A stretch of DNA of 64,000 nucleotides from Actinomyces bowdenii (GCF_017592395.1 NZ_JAGFOU010000010.1:38971-102970); one strand, 5' to 3'; counted from the stretch's first letter, positions 1-10,287 are shown. Numbers and translations: made by a program. The notes: a model not told the origin generated them from the letters alone.

Positions 1-935
1 TCATCGGGGCCGCCTGGAGCTGGCAGTCCCTCAGCGCCCCGGGCACCCAGCTCATGGCCCTGCGCCCGGGCAGCCAGCAGGTGCCCATCATCGCCGCCCA
101 GGCCCAGGCCTCACCCACTGCCGGCCGGGTCCTGCTCCTGGCCTCCACCCCCCAGGGGCTGCGCGCCTCGGTGTGGCGGGGGCCCGGCCTCCAGATCACC
201 GACGCCCTGCCCTCGGTGCTCAACACCGAGCTCAGGCAGCGCGCGGGGACGAGCCTGGACCGGCTCCTGCTCAGCCCGGCGGCCCCGGGGGCCCGGCCCC
301 TGGACCTCCAGGACCGGGCGGACGCGGCCATGGCCCAGCTCGTGGCCCGCGCCACCTCCGGGCAGGACGAGGGCGTCGCCCAGGCCCTGGCCGACCACGG
401 GATCGCTGTCATCCTGCTGCGCAACGCGGCAGGCGATGAGGTGACCGCCGATGCGCGCTCGGCCATGGCCTCCACCCCCGGCCTGGAGCAGCTGGCCCAG
501 ACCGAGTCGGGCACCGCCTGGCGCGTGGCCCCCGACGGCGAGCAGAGCGCCGCCCGCCTGCGCGTCATCGAGACCGGGGCCGCCCCCGCCGGCTCGGGCA
601 GCCCGGCGGCGTCGACGGCGCTGCCCTGGAGCGGTGGGGCCTCGGGCACCACGGTGCAGCTGCCCGAGGGCAGGGGGGAGCGCCTCCTGGTCCTGGCCGA
701 GCGCAGGAGCCACGACTGGAGCGCCACGCTCAACGGCCGTCCGCTGAGCGCCACCACCGTGCCCCATCCCGAGGGCGGCTGGGCGATGGCCTTCTCCCTG
801 CCCGCCTCCGGGGGCGAGCTCACCGTCACCCACGCCAGCACCGTGGCAGTGCTCCTGAGCCGAGCGATCTGGGTGGTCTGGGCACTGACACTCATCGCGG
901 CCCTGCCGCTGCGCCGCGGGAAGGAGTCCGCATGA
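1..935 (+). CDS. Membrane glycosyltransferase-like protein, C-terminal part (5' end outside window)
   Basis: The reading frame is open from the first bases of the window (codons begin at position 3), so only the C-terminal 310 or so residues are present. The visible part is mostly a soluble Ala/Gly/Pro-rich domain. One hydrophobic segment near the end (LLSRAIWVVWALTLIAALPL) is followed by a basic tail, which suggests a membrane protein with an extracytoplasmic domain. In Actinomyces-type genomes the gene just before a DUF5719 gene is a large family-2 glycosyltransferase with many membrane spans, so this is probably its tail. The catalytic domain is not visible, so that identity rests on neighbourhood. 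The stop overlaps the next start as ATGA, implying translational coupling. Confidence 0.6.
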   Translation, partial: IGAAWSWQSLSAPGTQLMALRPGSQQVPIIAAQAQASPTAGRVLLLASTPQGLRASVWRGPGLQITDALPSVLNTELRQRAGTSLDRLLLSPAAPGARPLDLQDRADAAMAQLVARATSGQDEGVAQALADHGIAVILLRNAAGDEVTADARSAMASTPGLEQLAQTESGTAWRVAPDGEQSAARLRVIETGAAPAGSGSPAASTALPWSGGASGTTVQLPEGRGERLLVLAERRSHDWSATLNGRPLSATTVPHPEGGWAMAFSLPASGGELTVTHASTVAVLLSRAIWVVWALTLIAALPLRRGKESA

Positions 936-3052
936 GCCGCACGCCCGGCCAAGGGCCCGACGAGGACTCGGCGCGCCCGCAGGACGCGAGGGAAGCGCAG
1001 GAGATCCGCACGGTGGGGCCCGAGGCCCCGCCCGCTCAGGGAGCGTCGCAGGGCCCGTCGCAGGATGCCGCTGATGCGGCCGCGCCCGTGGGGGACGTGG
1101 AGGACGGGTCCCCGGGCGCCTCGCACGCCCGCGGCGGCCGGCCTGCCGGGGCGGAGGGATCCGACACGGCGGGCGAGGCCGGCGCCGGGGCCGAGGAGCC
1201 GCAGGCCGGCGGCGACGGCGCCGGGACCGGGAGCGCAGCCGCCGGCAGCGGCGGGACCGGTGACGAGGAGTCCAGCGGCGCCGCGCAGGCCGAGGGCGCC
1301 GCGGCGACAGGCCCCGCCGAGGAGCGGGCTGAGAGCCCCGCGACCCAGGACGGCAGCGCCCCGGGGCCGGGGCACCGGAGCCGCGCGCCCCGGGACCAGG
1401 ATCCCTCGGAGGACGGCGCGAAGGATGAGGCGATGTCCGAGGCCGAGCGCAGCGGGAGGGCCGCGGCGGGAGCAGCGTCCGAGGCACCCGCCGCGCCCAC
1501 CGGGCCTGCCCGGCGCCGTCTGCGCACCCTGCGGGCCCGGCGCTCCCGCGCGCCGCTGAGCTGGCGCCGCCTCGCGCGCCGCTGCGTCGCCGCGGCCAGT
1601 GCCCTGGTGCTCGTCTCAGGCGCCGCGGGCCTGACCTGGTGGGGGCGCCACAGCCCCGCGCCGATGGCACCGGCGGGCGTCGAGGCCGTGACCATCGCCG
1701 AGCAGGGTGCCCGCACGGTCTACAGCTGCCCCGGCCGGCCCGGCAACACCCTGGCCGCCGCCGATGAGGGCGAGACCACTGCGCGCACCCTCATCACCCC
1801 CGTGGGCCGGGCCCGGGCCATCGACTACCGCGGCGAGGCCCTCAGGAGCGAGGGGACCACCTCCCTGGACACCGGCACCGGCGGGGTGCTGAGCATCGAG
1901 CCGGCGGAATCCCAGGCCGTCAGCGCCGCCACGGTCATCACCAGCCTGACCAACGGTGGCGACCTGCGCGGCCTGACCGCCGCGCCGTGCCTCCAGCCCA
2001 GCGCCGTGTCCTGGATCGTGGGCGGCTCCGCCGACCTGGGGGCCTCGGCCGACCTGCGCCTGGACAACCCCGGCGTCACGGCGGTCACCGCCCGGGTCAC
2101 CCTCTACGGCTCCTCAGGGCGCCTGTCCCTGCCCAGCAACGGGGAGGTGACCATCCCCGCGGGCAAGTCCCAGTCCATGCTCCTGGAGACCAGCGGCAGC
2201 CAGGACGAGCGCATCGCCGTGTCCATCGAGGCCGACGGCGGCTCCCTGGTGCCCAGCCTCGCCACCGAGTCCCTCGACGGGGAGACCGCCGCGGGCGTCG
2301 ACGTCATCACCCCCGGTGCGGTCCCGGCCACGGACCTGACCATCCCCGCCGTCCAGGTCGTCGAGGCCGCCAAGCAGGGGGAGACCCCCGAGGACTCCAC
2401 CGGCGCGACATCCTCCGAGGCCACCGCTGTGCGCGTGGTCAACCCGAATGAGGAGCCCGCCTCCATCAGCATCACCATGCTGGGGCCCGAGGGGCCCACG
2501 CCCCTGCCCGGGGCCCAGGAGGTCGAGATCGACCCCGGCGCCGTGTTCGACCTCTCCCTGCGGGGCGTGGAGCCCGGCACCTACGGCGTGCGGGTCACCG
2601 CCGACCGGCAGGTGGCCGCAGCCGCCCGCCTCGTGCGCAGTGCGGGGGAGCACCCGGCCCGCTCCGGCGCCCTGGTCCACGACGAGGCCTGGATCCAGGC
2701 CGGCGCCGCGGACTCCGGGCCGCGCAGCATCCTGGCCGTGCCCCGGGGCGGGGGACTGACCCCCCTGGTCGCCCTGGCCAACAGCGGCCCGCAGCGCACC
2801 GTGACCGTGGCCTCCCTCGACGGGGGCTGGAGCCAGGAGGTGAGCCTGCCCCCGGGTGCCGCGAGCACCGTCGAGGTCCCTCAGGACTTCAGCGCAGTGA
2901 TCATCACCGACTCCGCAGCGGGGGAGGGGCTGGCCGCGGCCACCGTGGTGACCGCTGAGGCCACTGGGAATGCCGCAGGCACACTCATCTCCGCCGTCCC
3001 GGCGGTGCCCGACGCGGCCGCCAGCGCCCAGCGCGACATCCTGCTCGACTGA
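932..3052 (+). CDS. DUF5719 family protein
   Basis: The protein has 706 residues. The first 200 or so are low-complexity (Ala, Gly, Glu, Pro) and end in a basic stretch. A single membrane segment follows (about residues 216-236, containing VAAASALVLVSGAAG), then about 460 residues of Thr/Val/Gly-rich extracytoplasmic domain predicted to be beta-rich. This architecture and its place between a glycosyltransferase-like gene and a metallopeptidase-fold gene match the actinobacterial DUF5719 family, whose function is unknown. The start overlaps the upstream stop by ATGA. Part of the long charged N-terminus could be untranslated if a later start is used, but there is no internal site I prefer. A cell-surface role is an inference from topology. 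Confidence 0.75.
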   Translation: MSRTPGQGPDEDSARPQDAREAQEIRTVGPEAPPAQGASQGPSQDAADAAAPVGDVEDGSPGASHARGGRPAGAEGSDTAGEAGAGAEEPQAGGDGAGTGSAAAGSGGTGDEESSGAAQAEGAAATGPAEERAESPATQDGSAPGPGHRSRAPRDQDPSEDGAKDEAMSEAERSGRAAAGAASEAPAAPTGPARRRLRTLRARRSRAPLSWRRLARRCVAAASALVLVSGAAGLTWWGRHSPAPMAPAGVEAVTIAEQGARTVYSCPGRPGNTLAAADEGETTARTLITPVGRARAIDYRGEALRSEGTTSLDTGTGGVLSIEPAESQAVSAATVITSLTNGGDLRGLTAAPCLQPSAVSWIVGGSADLGASADLRLDNPGVTAVTARVTLYGSSGRLSLPSNGEVTIPAGKSQSMLLETSGSQDERIAVSIEADGGSLVPSLATESLDGETAAGVDVITPGAVPATDLTIPAVQVVEAAKQGETPEDSTGATSSEATAVRVVNPNEEPASISITMLGPEGPTPLPGAQEVEIDPGAVFDLSLRGVEPGTYGVRVTADRQVAAAARLVRSAGEHPARSGALVHDEAWIQAGAADSGPRSILAVPRGGGLTPLVALANSGPQRTVTVASLDGGWSQEVSLPPGAASTVEVPQDFSAVIITDSAAGEGLAAATVVTAEATGNAAGTLISAVPAVPDAAASAQRDILLD

Positions 3053-3471
3053 CCCGCCCACCGGAGTCGCTCACCGGCCCGCCCCCTCCTGCGGTGCGGG
3101 CACCTCCCTCCAGCGCGCATCGGACCGTGCTCGACCCTGCCGCTCGCACCGCGTGCTCCCTGGAAGGCGCGGCGATGGGATGCCGGGGTGAGGGAGGCGG
3201 GGCCGGGGTGGCTCAGGGGGTGCGTGTGGGCCGGTTGGACGTCACCGCGCGGCAAAGGCGTCACTTCGCGGCAATGACGGCGCCTGGAAGGTGCGTCCAC
3301 TCCGCTGAGTGACACCGGAACCGCGAAGTGGCGCCCTTCTTGGGCCGGCGGGGGCGCGATGCGGTGGGTGGCCGCGGTGCTGGGCGCTGCCGCCTGCGCG
3401 CCCCTGCCCCGCCGCATCCCGGTGCTCAGGGCAGGACAGCCTCCACCACTGCTGCTGCAGCGAGTGGTCCT
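3053..3471. other. Intergenic region between convergent genes, with repeat element
   Basis: These 419 bases lie between the stop of the DUF5719 gene and the stop of the metallopeptidase-fold gene, which face each other. I see no convincing coding sequence. The middle carries a 35-bp repeat (3236-3270) and a partial inverted copy (3321-3335) of a family also present near 30.3 kb. The rest is GC-rich sequence without clear signals. Confidence 0.6.
3236..3335. repeat. Intergenic repeat element, family A (copy 1)
   Basis: Unit 3236-3270 begins TGGACGTCAC and ends GGCGTCACTTCGCG. It matches the inverted unit at 30361-30395 in 31 of 35 positions. An inverted partial unit at 3321-3335 (CCGCGAAGTGGCGCC) matches the end of the unit in 14 of 15 positions, so the element is a loose inverted repeat of about 100 bp. 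It lies outside genes. It could be a REP-like or MITE-like element, or a protein-binding array. Confidence 0.6.
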
Positions 3472-3927
3472 CTAGTGGTAGGAGCCCGGGTCGATCTCCT
3501 CGGGGCGGCGCCCCAGCATGAGGGCCACCTGCTCGACCACCACCAGGCGCACGATCTCAGCCAGCTCCTCGTCCCCCGAGACCCGGCTGACCACCGGGCG
3601 GCGGTAGATGATGACCCGGCCGGGCAGGCCCGCATGCGGCTCCGCCGCGAAGCCCCGCCCCAGCACCACCGAGTGCTCCCAGGGCGCGGGATCGGAGGGG
3701 GGCACCTCCTCCACGGCGAACTGGATCGCCTCGACCTGGGGCCAGCGGCGGCCCAGGTCCTGGGCGGTGGCCACCACCAGCGCATCGAAGCGCTCGGCCC
3801 GGGTGCGCCAGGCGGGCAGGCTCGGGGGCATCAGCGGCCCGCGCAGGCCGCGGCCATGGCGATCGCGCCGCCGGCGCGGCCCCCTCCTCGACGGCCCGCC
3901 GGCCCCGGCGTGGTACAGGTCGGTCAC
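3472..3927 (-). CDS. Metallopeptidase-fold protein lacking HExxH
   Basis: The protein has about 151 residues from a GTG start at 3927. That start keeps the basic block RRDRHGRGLRGPL, which is typical of the N-terminus of this actinobacterial family; an ATG at 3831 would remove it. The body (RTRAERFDALV, VVLGRGF, GRVIIYRRPV) matches the small metallopeptidase family PF06262. Where zinc-binding members have HExxH, this one reads VVVEQVALMLG, so the zinc site is absent. Loss of the motif is, to my knowledge, common in actinobacterial members, so the protein is unlikely to be an active zinc protease. It is divergent from the DUF3499 gene, with 60 bp between starts. Confidence 0.75.
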   Translation of the reverse strand: MTDLYHAGAGGPSRRGPRRRRDRHGRGLRGPLMPPSLPAWRTRAERFDALVVATAQDLGRRWPQVEAIQFAVEEVPPSDPAPWEHSVVLGRGFAAEPHAGLPGRVIIYRRPVVSRVSGDEELAEIVRLVVVEQVALMLGRRPEEIDPGSYH

Positions 3928-3974
3928 AGTGTCCAGCCTAGGGGCGAACCGGCTGCCTCCCGGGCATCGGCACG

Positions 3975-3990
3975 GTAGCCTGCGGGCGTG
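3975..3990 (+). promoter_or_regulatory. Probable leaderless promoter of the DUF3499 gene
   Basis: A -10-like TAGCCT (3975-3980) lies seven bases before the GTG start at 3988, and there is no Shine-Dalgarno sequence. Transcription would begin at or next to the start codon. Similar spacing recurs at several other genes in this window. Confidence 0.4.
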
Positions 3991-4449
3991 AGAAGAGTCC
4001 GACGCTGCCGCAGGCCCGGCTGTGAGCAACCAGCCGTGGCCACCCTGACCTCCGTCTACGCGGACTCCACCATCGTCCTGGGGCCGCTGGCCACCGAGGC
4101 CCAGCCCGAGGCCTACGACCTGTGCGAGAAGCACGTCGCCTCCTTCACCGCGCCCCGGGGCTGGCAGGTGATCCGACTGGCCACCGAGTTCGCCCCCGCG
4201 CCCCCCAGCGAGGACGACCTGCTGGCCCTGGCCGACGCCGTGCGCGAGGCCTCCCGGACCCCCCGCCCCTCGCCCCAGCCGGCCGAGCACCGGCCCCGGC
4301 CCGGCGGGATCGTGCCCGGTCCCGTCACCGGCCCCGCCGGCGCCCAGGGGCAGGGCCTCCCGCAGCCCCCGGAGGTCCTGGCCGGCGAGATCACCCGCCG
4401 CGGGCACCTGCGCGTCCTGCGGGGGGACCGGGCGGGCGAGGAGGCATGA
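3988..4449 (+). CDS. DUF3499 domain-containing protein
   Basis: The protein has 153 residues from a GTG start. The N-terminus has a Cys-containing motif ([21 protein letters not shown]) followed by [19 protein letters not shown]. The CxxxxC and CxxH spacing suggests a small metal-binding module. This is the hallmark arrangement of DUF3499, an actinobacterial family of unknown function. The C-terminal 70 residues are Pro/Arg-rich and probably disordered. The stop overlaps the Trm112-like start as ATGA, so the two are cotranslated. Confidence 0.8.
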   Translation: MRRVRRCRRPGCEQPAVATLTSVYADSTIVLGPLATEAQPEAYDLCEKHVASFTAPRGWQVIRLATEFAPAPPSEDDLLALADAVREASRTPRPSPQPAEHRPRPGGIVPGPVTGPAGAQGQGLPQPPEVLAGEITRRGHLRVLRGDRAGEEA

Positions 4450-4667
4450 GCATGACCCAGGGCACCGGCCCCGCCAGGAGCGGGCCCGAGCGCATCGACC
4501 CCGGCCTGCGCGGCATCCTGCGCTGCCCCATCACCGGCGAGGAGCTGGAGGACGGCGGCGACGCCGCCGCCCCCGTGCTCATCTCCCGGGGGGCCGCACT
4601 GGCCTACCCGGTGCGCGACGGCGTGCCGATCCTCCTGCCGCACGAGGGCCGGCCCCTGCCCGCCTGA
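4446..4667 (+). CDS. Trm112-like small protein
   Basis: The protein has 73 residues. Its core ([18 protein letters not shown], then an aliphatic strand, then [14 protein letters not shown]) matches the Trm112/YcaR family PF03966. Only one Cys of the usual zinc pair is visible (RCPI), as in many bacterial members. Bacterial relatives often sit beside sugar-phosphate or methyltransferase genes. The start at 4446 overlaps the DUF3499 stop by four bases. The specific role here is unknown. Confidence 0.75.
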   Translation: MSMTQGTGPARSGPERIDPGLRGILRCPITGEELEDGGDAAAPVLISRGAALAYPVRDGVPILLPHEGRPLPA

Positions 4668-4688
4668 GGCGGACCACCGGCAGGGGCG

Positions 4689-4729
4689 GCCCAGCGCCTC
4701 CGGGGCGAGGCCCCTCAGAGGCGCTGGGC
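4689..4729. terminator. Hairpin between convergent Trm112-like and RDD genes
   Basis: A 12-bp perfect stem (GCCCAGCGCCTC, 4689-4700, with 4718-4729) encloses an inner GGGGC/GCCCC stem. It sits at the end of both convergent genes and overlaps the last codons of the RDD gene. It lacks a U-tract, as is common in high-GC actinobacteria, and probably works in both directions. Confidence 0.5.
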
Positions 4730-5614
4730 GCCGCCCGCCCCGGTTCCCGTCCCCACTCCGAGGACCGGGCGCTCCATCTCCTGGCGCGCGACGTCCTCCA
4801 GCGCCCTGTCGCGCAGCTCCAGGATCAGCTCGCGGTTGCGCCGCTCGACCATGACGGCGGCCAGGAACCGCTCCGGGTGGGTGCCGGAGGGCGGCGGCGG
4901 GGAGACCAGGTCCTGCATCTGCTGGGCCAGATCCAGGCCCAGGCGGTGACGGTGCTCGGGGCGCATCGTGCCGGCCCGGTGCAGGAAGGTGCGCACCGCC
5001 AGCGACAGTCCGCCCGGGATGCGCCGGATATCCGTTCCCGCCGCCCAGGAGCTCAGCTCGGGGGGCATGAGGAGGGGGGCGCCGTCCCTCATGTCATGGC
5101 GCTCGCGCACGACATAGGTCCCCGCCAGCAGGTCTCCCAGGCGCTTGCCCCGCTTGGTGACCAGGCTGGTGCCCAAGGCCAGCAGTGCCTGGGACAGCCA
5201 GATCTCCACCACCCCGATCAGGACCCGGACCAGGCTGTGGCGCCAGCGCACGGCGCCGCCGTCGTCGCGCACCACCCGGGTGCCCATGACCAGGCGGCCC
5301 GCGCTGCGCCCATTGCTGAGCAGCTCCACCGCCAGGGGGATGGCCACCATCCACAGGAAGACGATGAGGCTGATGAGCACGGCCAGCTGGGCACCGTCGG
5401 GCCTGCCCGCGCCCAGGGCGCCCTGCTCCGCGAGCATGGCGAGGGACATGGCGGTGGCCCACAGGCCGATCCCGTAGATGCCGTAGTCGATGACCCCCGA
5501 CAGCAGGCGGGAGACGACGGTGGCGGGCACGACCTCCAGGGCCACGGCCTCACCGGTGACCATGAGGTCCTGCTCGATCCTCCGCTCGGATGAGGGCGGT
5601 GCTTGAGTCGTCAT
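4715..5614 (-). CDS. RDD family membrane protein
   Basis: The protein has 299 residues. An RDD domain covers about residues 25-170, starting VPATVVSRLLSGVIDYGIYGIGLW with the conserved Arg and Asp of the first membrane helix. Two further hydrophobic segments (AVLISLIVFLWMVAIPL and the region around LIGVVEIWLSQALLAL) follow, and then GKRLGDLLAGTYVVRER, typical of the end of the domain. The last 130 residues are soluble. RDD proteins are poorly understood and some act in ion exchange. The start lies 14 bp from the divergent SpoIIM-like start. This pairing is conserved in actinobacteria next to DUF58/MoxR genes and suggests a shared envelope role. Confidence 0.85.
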   Translation of the reverse strand: MTTQAPPSSERRIEQDLMVTGEAVALEVVPATVVSRLLSGVIDYGIYGIGLWATAMSLAMLAEQGALGAGRPDGAQLAVLISLIVFLWMVAIPLAVELLSNGRSAGRLVMGTRVVRDDGGAVRWRHSLVRVLIGVVEIWLSQALLALGTSLVTKRGKRLGDLLAGTYVVRERHDMRDGAPLLMPPELSSWAAGTDIRRIPGGLSLAVRTFLHRAGTMRPEHRHRLGLDLAQQMQDLVSPPPPSGTHPERFLAAVMVERRNRELILELRDRALEDVARQEMERPVLGVGTGTGAGGAQRL

Positions 5615-5628
5615 GACAGACTTCCTGT

Positions 5629-6624
5629 GTGGATGTTGATGCTTTCTCCGCGGCGCACCGCGACCAGTGGGACCGTCTCGACCAGCTCGTGTCCCGCAGG
5701 CGCCTCAGTGGTCAGGAGGCCGATGAGCTGGTCGCGCTCTACCGCTCCTGCGCCCGCCACCTGTCGCGGGTGCGCACCACGGCGCCGGACCCCCAGCTGG
5801 CAGCCGATCTGTCCCGCCGCCTGGCCTCGGCGCGCGGGCGCCTGACCGGCACCCGTGAGCTCAGCCTCGGCGATGCGATGCGCTTCCTCAGCACGACGAT
5901 GCCGGCGGCCCTCTACCGCATCCGCTGGTGGACCATCGGGGTGACCATGGCAGAGATCGCGATCGCCGTCATCGTGGGGGTCTGGACGCTGCGCACCCCC
6001 GAGGCGATGAGCGCCCTGGGAACCCCCCAGGAGCTCGAGCAGTACGCCTCGAAGTCCTTCGAGGCCTACTACTCCACCTACGAGGCCCCGGACTTCGCCG
6101 CCCAGGTGTGGACCAACAACGCCCGCATCGCCGCGCTGTGCGTGGCCAGCGGCATCACCGGCGTGCTGCCCCTCTACATCCTGTTCCAGAACGCCGTGCT
6201 CCTGGGCAGCGCCGGAGCCGTCATGGCCGACCACGGGGCCTTCCCCCAGTTCCTGGCGCTCATCAGCCCGCATGGCCTGCTGGAGCTGACCTGCGTCTTC
6301 ATCGCGGGCGCCGCCGGGCTGCGACTGTTCTGGACCCTGCTGGTGCCCGGGCCCCGCTCCCGGGGCGCCGCTCTGGCCGCCGAGGGCCGCGCCCTCATCA
6401 CCGTGGCCGTCTTCCTCACCGGTGCCCTGGCCCTGGCCGGTCTCATCGAGGCCTTCGTCACGCCCGCGCCCATGCCGTGGGCCGTGAAGATCACCATCGG
6501 GGTCCTGGCCCTGACCGCCCTGTGGGCCTACACCCTCCTGCTGGGCAGGCGCGCCGCCGCCCGCGGTCACACCGGGGACCTGGGCGAGGAGGAGGCCGGG
6601 TACACCCTGCCCGAGGCCGGCTGA
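5629..6624 (+). CDS. Stage II sporulation protein M-like membrane protein
   Basis: The protein has 331 residues from GTG at 5629 (reads MDVDAFSAAHRDQW, the usual family N-terminus). A cytoplasmic helical part (1-100) is followed by about five membrane segments: near 105-125, 180-200, 225-245, 265-285 and 295-315. LISPHGLLELTCVFIAGAAG is the signature of the SpoIIM/DUF95 family (PF01944). In spore formers SpoIIM acts with SpoIID and SpoIIP, but this organism shows no sporulation genes. Here the protein belongs to the RDD-SpoIIM-DUF58-MoxR neighbourhood of unknown function. Confidence 0.85.
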   Translation: MDVDAFSAAHRDQWDRLDQLVSRRRLSGQEADELVALYRSCARHLSRVRTTAPDPQLAADLSRRLASARGRLTGTRELSLGDAMRFLSTTMPAALYRIRWWTIGVTMAEIAIAVIVGVWTLRTPEAMSALGTPQELEQYASKSFEAYYSTYEAPDFAAQVWTNNARIAALCVASGITGVLPLYILFQNAVLLGSAGAVMADHGAFPQFLALISPHGLLELTCVFIAGAAGLRLFWTLLVPGPRSRGAALAAEGRALITVAVFLTGALALAGLIEAFVTPAPMPWAVKITIGVLALTALWAYTLLLGRRAAARGHTGDLGEEEAGYTLPEAG

Positions 6625-6656
6625 GCCGACGCGGCCGCTGCTTCTCATGGCGCGGC

Positions 6657-7952
6657 TCATAGGCGGCCCGCGGCCTTGAGGTCGAGGTAGGCGTCGGCCA
6701 GGGCCGGCGCCAGGAACTGGTCGGGGGCCTCGACCACCTCCACCCCGCTGCGCCGCAGCCGCTGGCCCACCGCCTCGATATCGGCCAGCTCCTTGTCCGC
6801 CGCGGCCGCCACGTACACCGTCTCCGCGTCCCGCCCCTGACGGCGCAGCTCCTCCAGGGCGGGGTCCGTGGCCGAGGCCAGGACCACCGTGTGCCGCTGG
6901 GCCAGGGCGGACAGGCTGCGCAGCATCACCGGGTCGACGCCGGCAGCACCGTCCATGCCGGTGAGGATGACCACCAGGGCGCGCTGGGAGAGCTGGGACT
7001 GGGCCAGGGAGGCCATGAGCGTCCAGTCCGACTCGATGAGCCGGGCCTCCACCCCGGCCAGGGAGTCCGCCAGGGCGCTCATGAGCGCGGGCCCCGACTG
7101 GCCGCGGACCTGGCCCCGCACCATGCTGTCCAGGGCCACGACATCGACCCGGTCCCCGGCGTGGGAGGCCAGGGCGCTGAGCAGGAGGGCCGCCTCGATC
7201 TGGGAGTCCAGGCGGGGGGCATCGGCCAGGCGGGCGGCCGCCAGGCGGCCGGTGTCGATGAGGATGAGCACCCGCCGGTCGCGCTCGGGGCGCCAGGTGC
7301 GCACCACGACCTCACCGCGGCGCGCCGAGGAGCGCCAGTCGATGGAGCGCACGTCGTCGCCGACGACGTACTCGCGCAGGGAGTCGAACTCGGTTCCCGC
7401 CCCGCGGACCATGACCGCGCTGCGCCCATCCATCTCGCGCAGGCGGGCCAGCCTGGAGGGCAGGTGGCGCCGGGAGCGGAAGGCCGGAAGGACCCGCAGG
7501 ACCGCCGGGGCCCAGAGCGAGGCCTGCCGGCCGGCGATGCCCAGGGGGCCGGCGGAGCGCACGGTGACCGGGCCGGCCTCGCGGTCCCCCCGGCGCCAGG
7601 GGGCCAGCCGGGTCCTGTGCCGACGGCGCTCACCGGCGGGGATGGTCAGGCGGCCGCGGTCGGCGGCGGCTCCGGCACTGGGGGGCCAGGCGTCGCGGAG
7701 CACCAGGCGCACGGCGCGGGTGCCGGTGTTGGTCACGCTCAGCGTGCACGTGGCGGCCTCGCCCAGGCGCACTGCCCGTGAGACGGTCCGCTCGCACTTC
7801 AGGACCCGGGGGGAGGGCGCGGCCACGACGTCGAGGACGATGAGGACCGCCAGGGCCAGGACCCAGAGCATCACCGTGGACGGGCTCGGCGCGAGGAGCA
7901 CCAGGGGGATGCCGGCCAGCATCACCCACACGGCGCGCATGGTCAGGAACAT
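6657..7952 (-). CDS. DUF58 domain-containing protein
   Basis: The protein has 431 residues. Two N-terminal hydrophobic segments (residues about 5-45) anchor it. A beta-rich middle follows, then the DUF58 signature GDDVRSIDWRSSARRGEVVV at about 227-246 and a von Willebrand-type segment starting VLILIDTGRL, with an imperfect MIDAS (DTGRL rather than DxSxS). DUF58 proteins are partners of MoxR ATPases and may act in envelope or enzyme maturation. It is the last gene of a minus-strand operon, 30 bp after the moxR-like gene, behind an AAAGGAG ribosome-binding site. Confidence 0.88.
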   Translation of the reverse strand: MFLTMRAVWVMLAGIPLVLLAPSPSTVMLWVLALAVLIVLDVVAAPSPRVLKCERTVSRAVRLGEAATCTLSVTNTGTRAVRLVLRDAWPPSAGAAADRGRLTIPAGERRRHRTRLAPWRRGDREAGPVTVRSAGPLGIAGRQASLWAPAVLRVLPAFRSRRHLPSRLARLREMDGRSAVMVRGAGTEFDSLREYVVGDDVRSIDWRSSARRGEVVVRTWRPERDRRVLILIDTGRLAAARLADAPRLDSQIEAALLLSALASHAGDRVDVVALDSMVRGQVRGQSGPALMSALADSLAGVEARLIESDWTLMASLAQSQLSQRALVVILTGMDGAAGVDPVMLRSLSALAQRHTVVLASATDPALEELRRQGRDAETVYVAAAADKELADIEAVGQRLRRSGVEVVEAPDQFLAPALADAYLDLKAAGRL

Positions 7953-7982
7953 GCCGCTCCTTTCACAACGACCCCCTGCGCC

Positions 7983-9057
<1,075 letters not shown>

Positions 9058-9065
<8 letters not shown>

Positions 9066-10287
9066 AGGAGAGAACCTTGCTTTCGAGTCGGTCGAGATTG
9101 GCGGCCAGGCCGGCCAGGGACTGGTCGTTGGCGGGGGCGGGCCCGTACAGGAGCTCGTCGAGGAAGGGGCGCGGCAGACCGGTGGCGGTGGTCAGGGCCT
9201 GCAGCAGATCATCCCCGCTGGCCGCGGTGCCCAGGCCCAGAGCCCGGCCCAGGCGCCTGGCGCTGCCGGTGCGCAGGGCGGTGGCGGCGCGCAGGCGGTC
9301 CCCGCCGCGGCGGTAGAGCCGGCCTCGCGCGATGGTGGTCTCCGTGGACCGCACGACGACGGGCAGCCTCTCGGGGATGATCCTGCCCATGCGGCGGCCC
9401 TGGACGATGGCCAGGACGAGGGCCGCGATCATGAGGTGGATGAGCAGCAGCGGCAGCCACGGCGGGGTGGAGGGGTCGGACTGGCCGCCGGCCGGGTCCG
9501 GTTGGAGGGCCCGGGAGGCATCGAGCCATACGAGGGTGTCGTGATGCCCCAGGGATCGGATGCCCAGGGCCGCATGGCCCTCCTGGGCCAGCCGCGCATT
9601 GGTCAGGATGCTGGGGTCGGAGATGACCCTGAGGGTGCCGCCCCCCGGAGTCGGCTCGGTCATGTAGGAGAAGTGGGTCCCATCGACGGCGAAGCAGCCC
9701 TGGGCCTGCGGGGCCTGCTCGAGGCCCACCGAACCCTTGGTCGCTCCGATGGACTGGGCGGCCTGGGCATCGGGGTCCTCGCAATCGGCCTCCAGCGCCT
9801 CGGGCGAGGACGCGCCGGCGGTCCGGGCCCGGGTCAGCCCGCTGAGATCCTCGTAGAGCGCCCCGACCACGACGATATCGCCCCCCGAGTCGGCCAGGGC
9901 CTCGCGCTGGGGGGCGGTGAGGTACGAGGGCCGGACCACGGCCACGGTGCCCCCCTGCCGGGCTGCGTAGATCGCATCCTCGACGGTGGTGGCCTGGGAG
10001 ACCCCGATGCCCTCCTGGCGCAGGAGCTCTGCCAGCGCCATCGTGCCGTCATCCTTGGGATTGTCGATGGCCAGGGGGATCGAGGAGGTCTGCGGGCGCG
10101 CCCACATCGTGGCCAGCGTGACTGCCAGGAGGAGGAGCAGGGCCAGGACCAGGGGCCGCCAGCGCCGCAGCCTGGCCGTCAGGGGCTCGTCGATGACCCG
10201 GCCCGCGCCTGTGCCGGCACCCGGGTCCGCCGATGCGGGCCGGCGCGCTGCGGACTGCGGGGGGGCCGCCGCCCGGGGGGCGCTCAT
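9058..10287 (-). CDS. DUF4350 domain-containing membrane protein
   Basis: The protein has 409 residues. A Pro/Ala-rich N-terminus leads into a membrane segment at about 46-62 (PLVLALLLLLAVTLATM). A soluble alpha/beta domain of about 220 residues resembles the DUF4350/GATase-like fold (GGTVAVVRP, GGDIVVVGAL), and a second membrane segment lies near 285-303 (LLIHLMIAALVLAIVQG). Family members sit in the MoxR-DUF58-DUF4129 cluster, and the function is unknown. The start forms ATGA with the upstream DUF4129 stop. Confidence 0.85.

Noticed and set aside
3460..3500. tRNA-like string (GTGGTCCTCTAGTGGTAGGA then CCCGGGTCGA)
   Set aside because: It resembles pieces of D- and T-arms, but no 7-bp acceptor stem or anticodon stem can be formed at the right spacing, and it overlaps the end of the metallopeptidase-fold gene.
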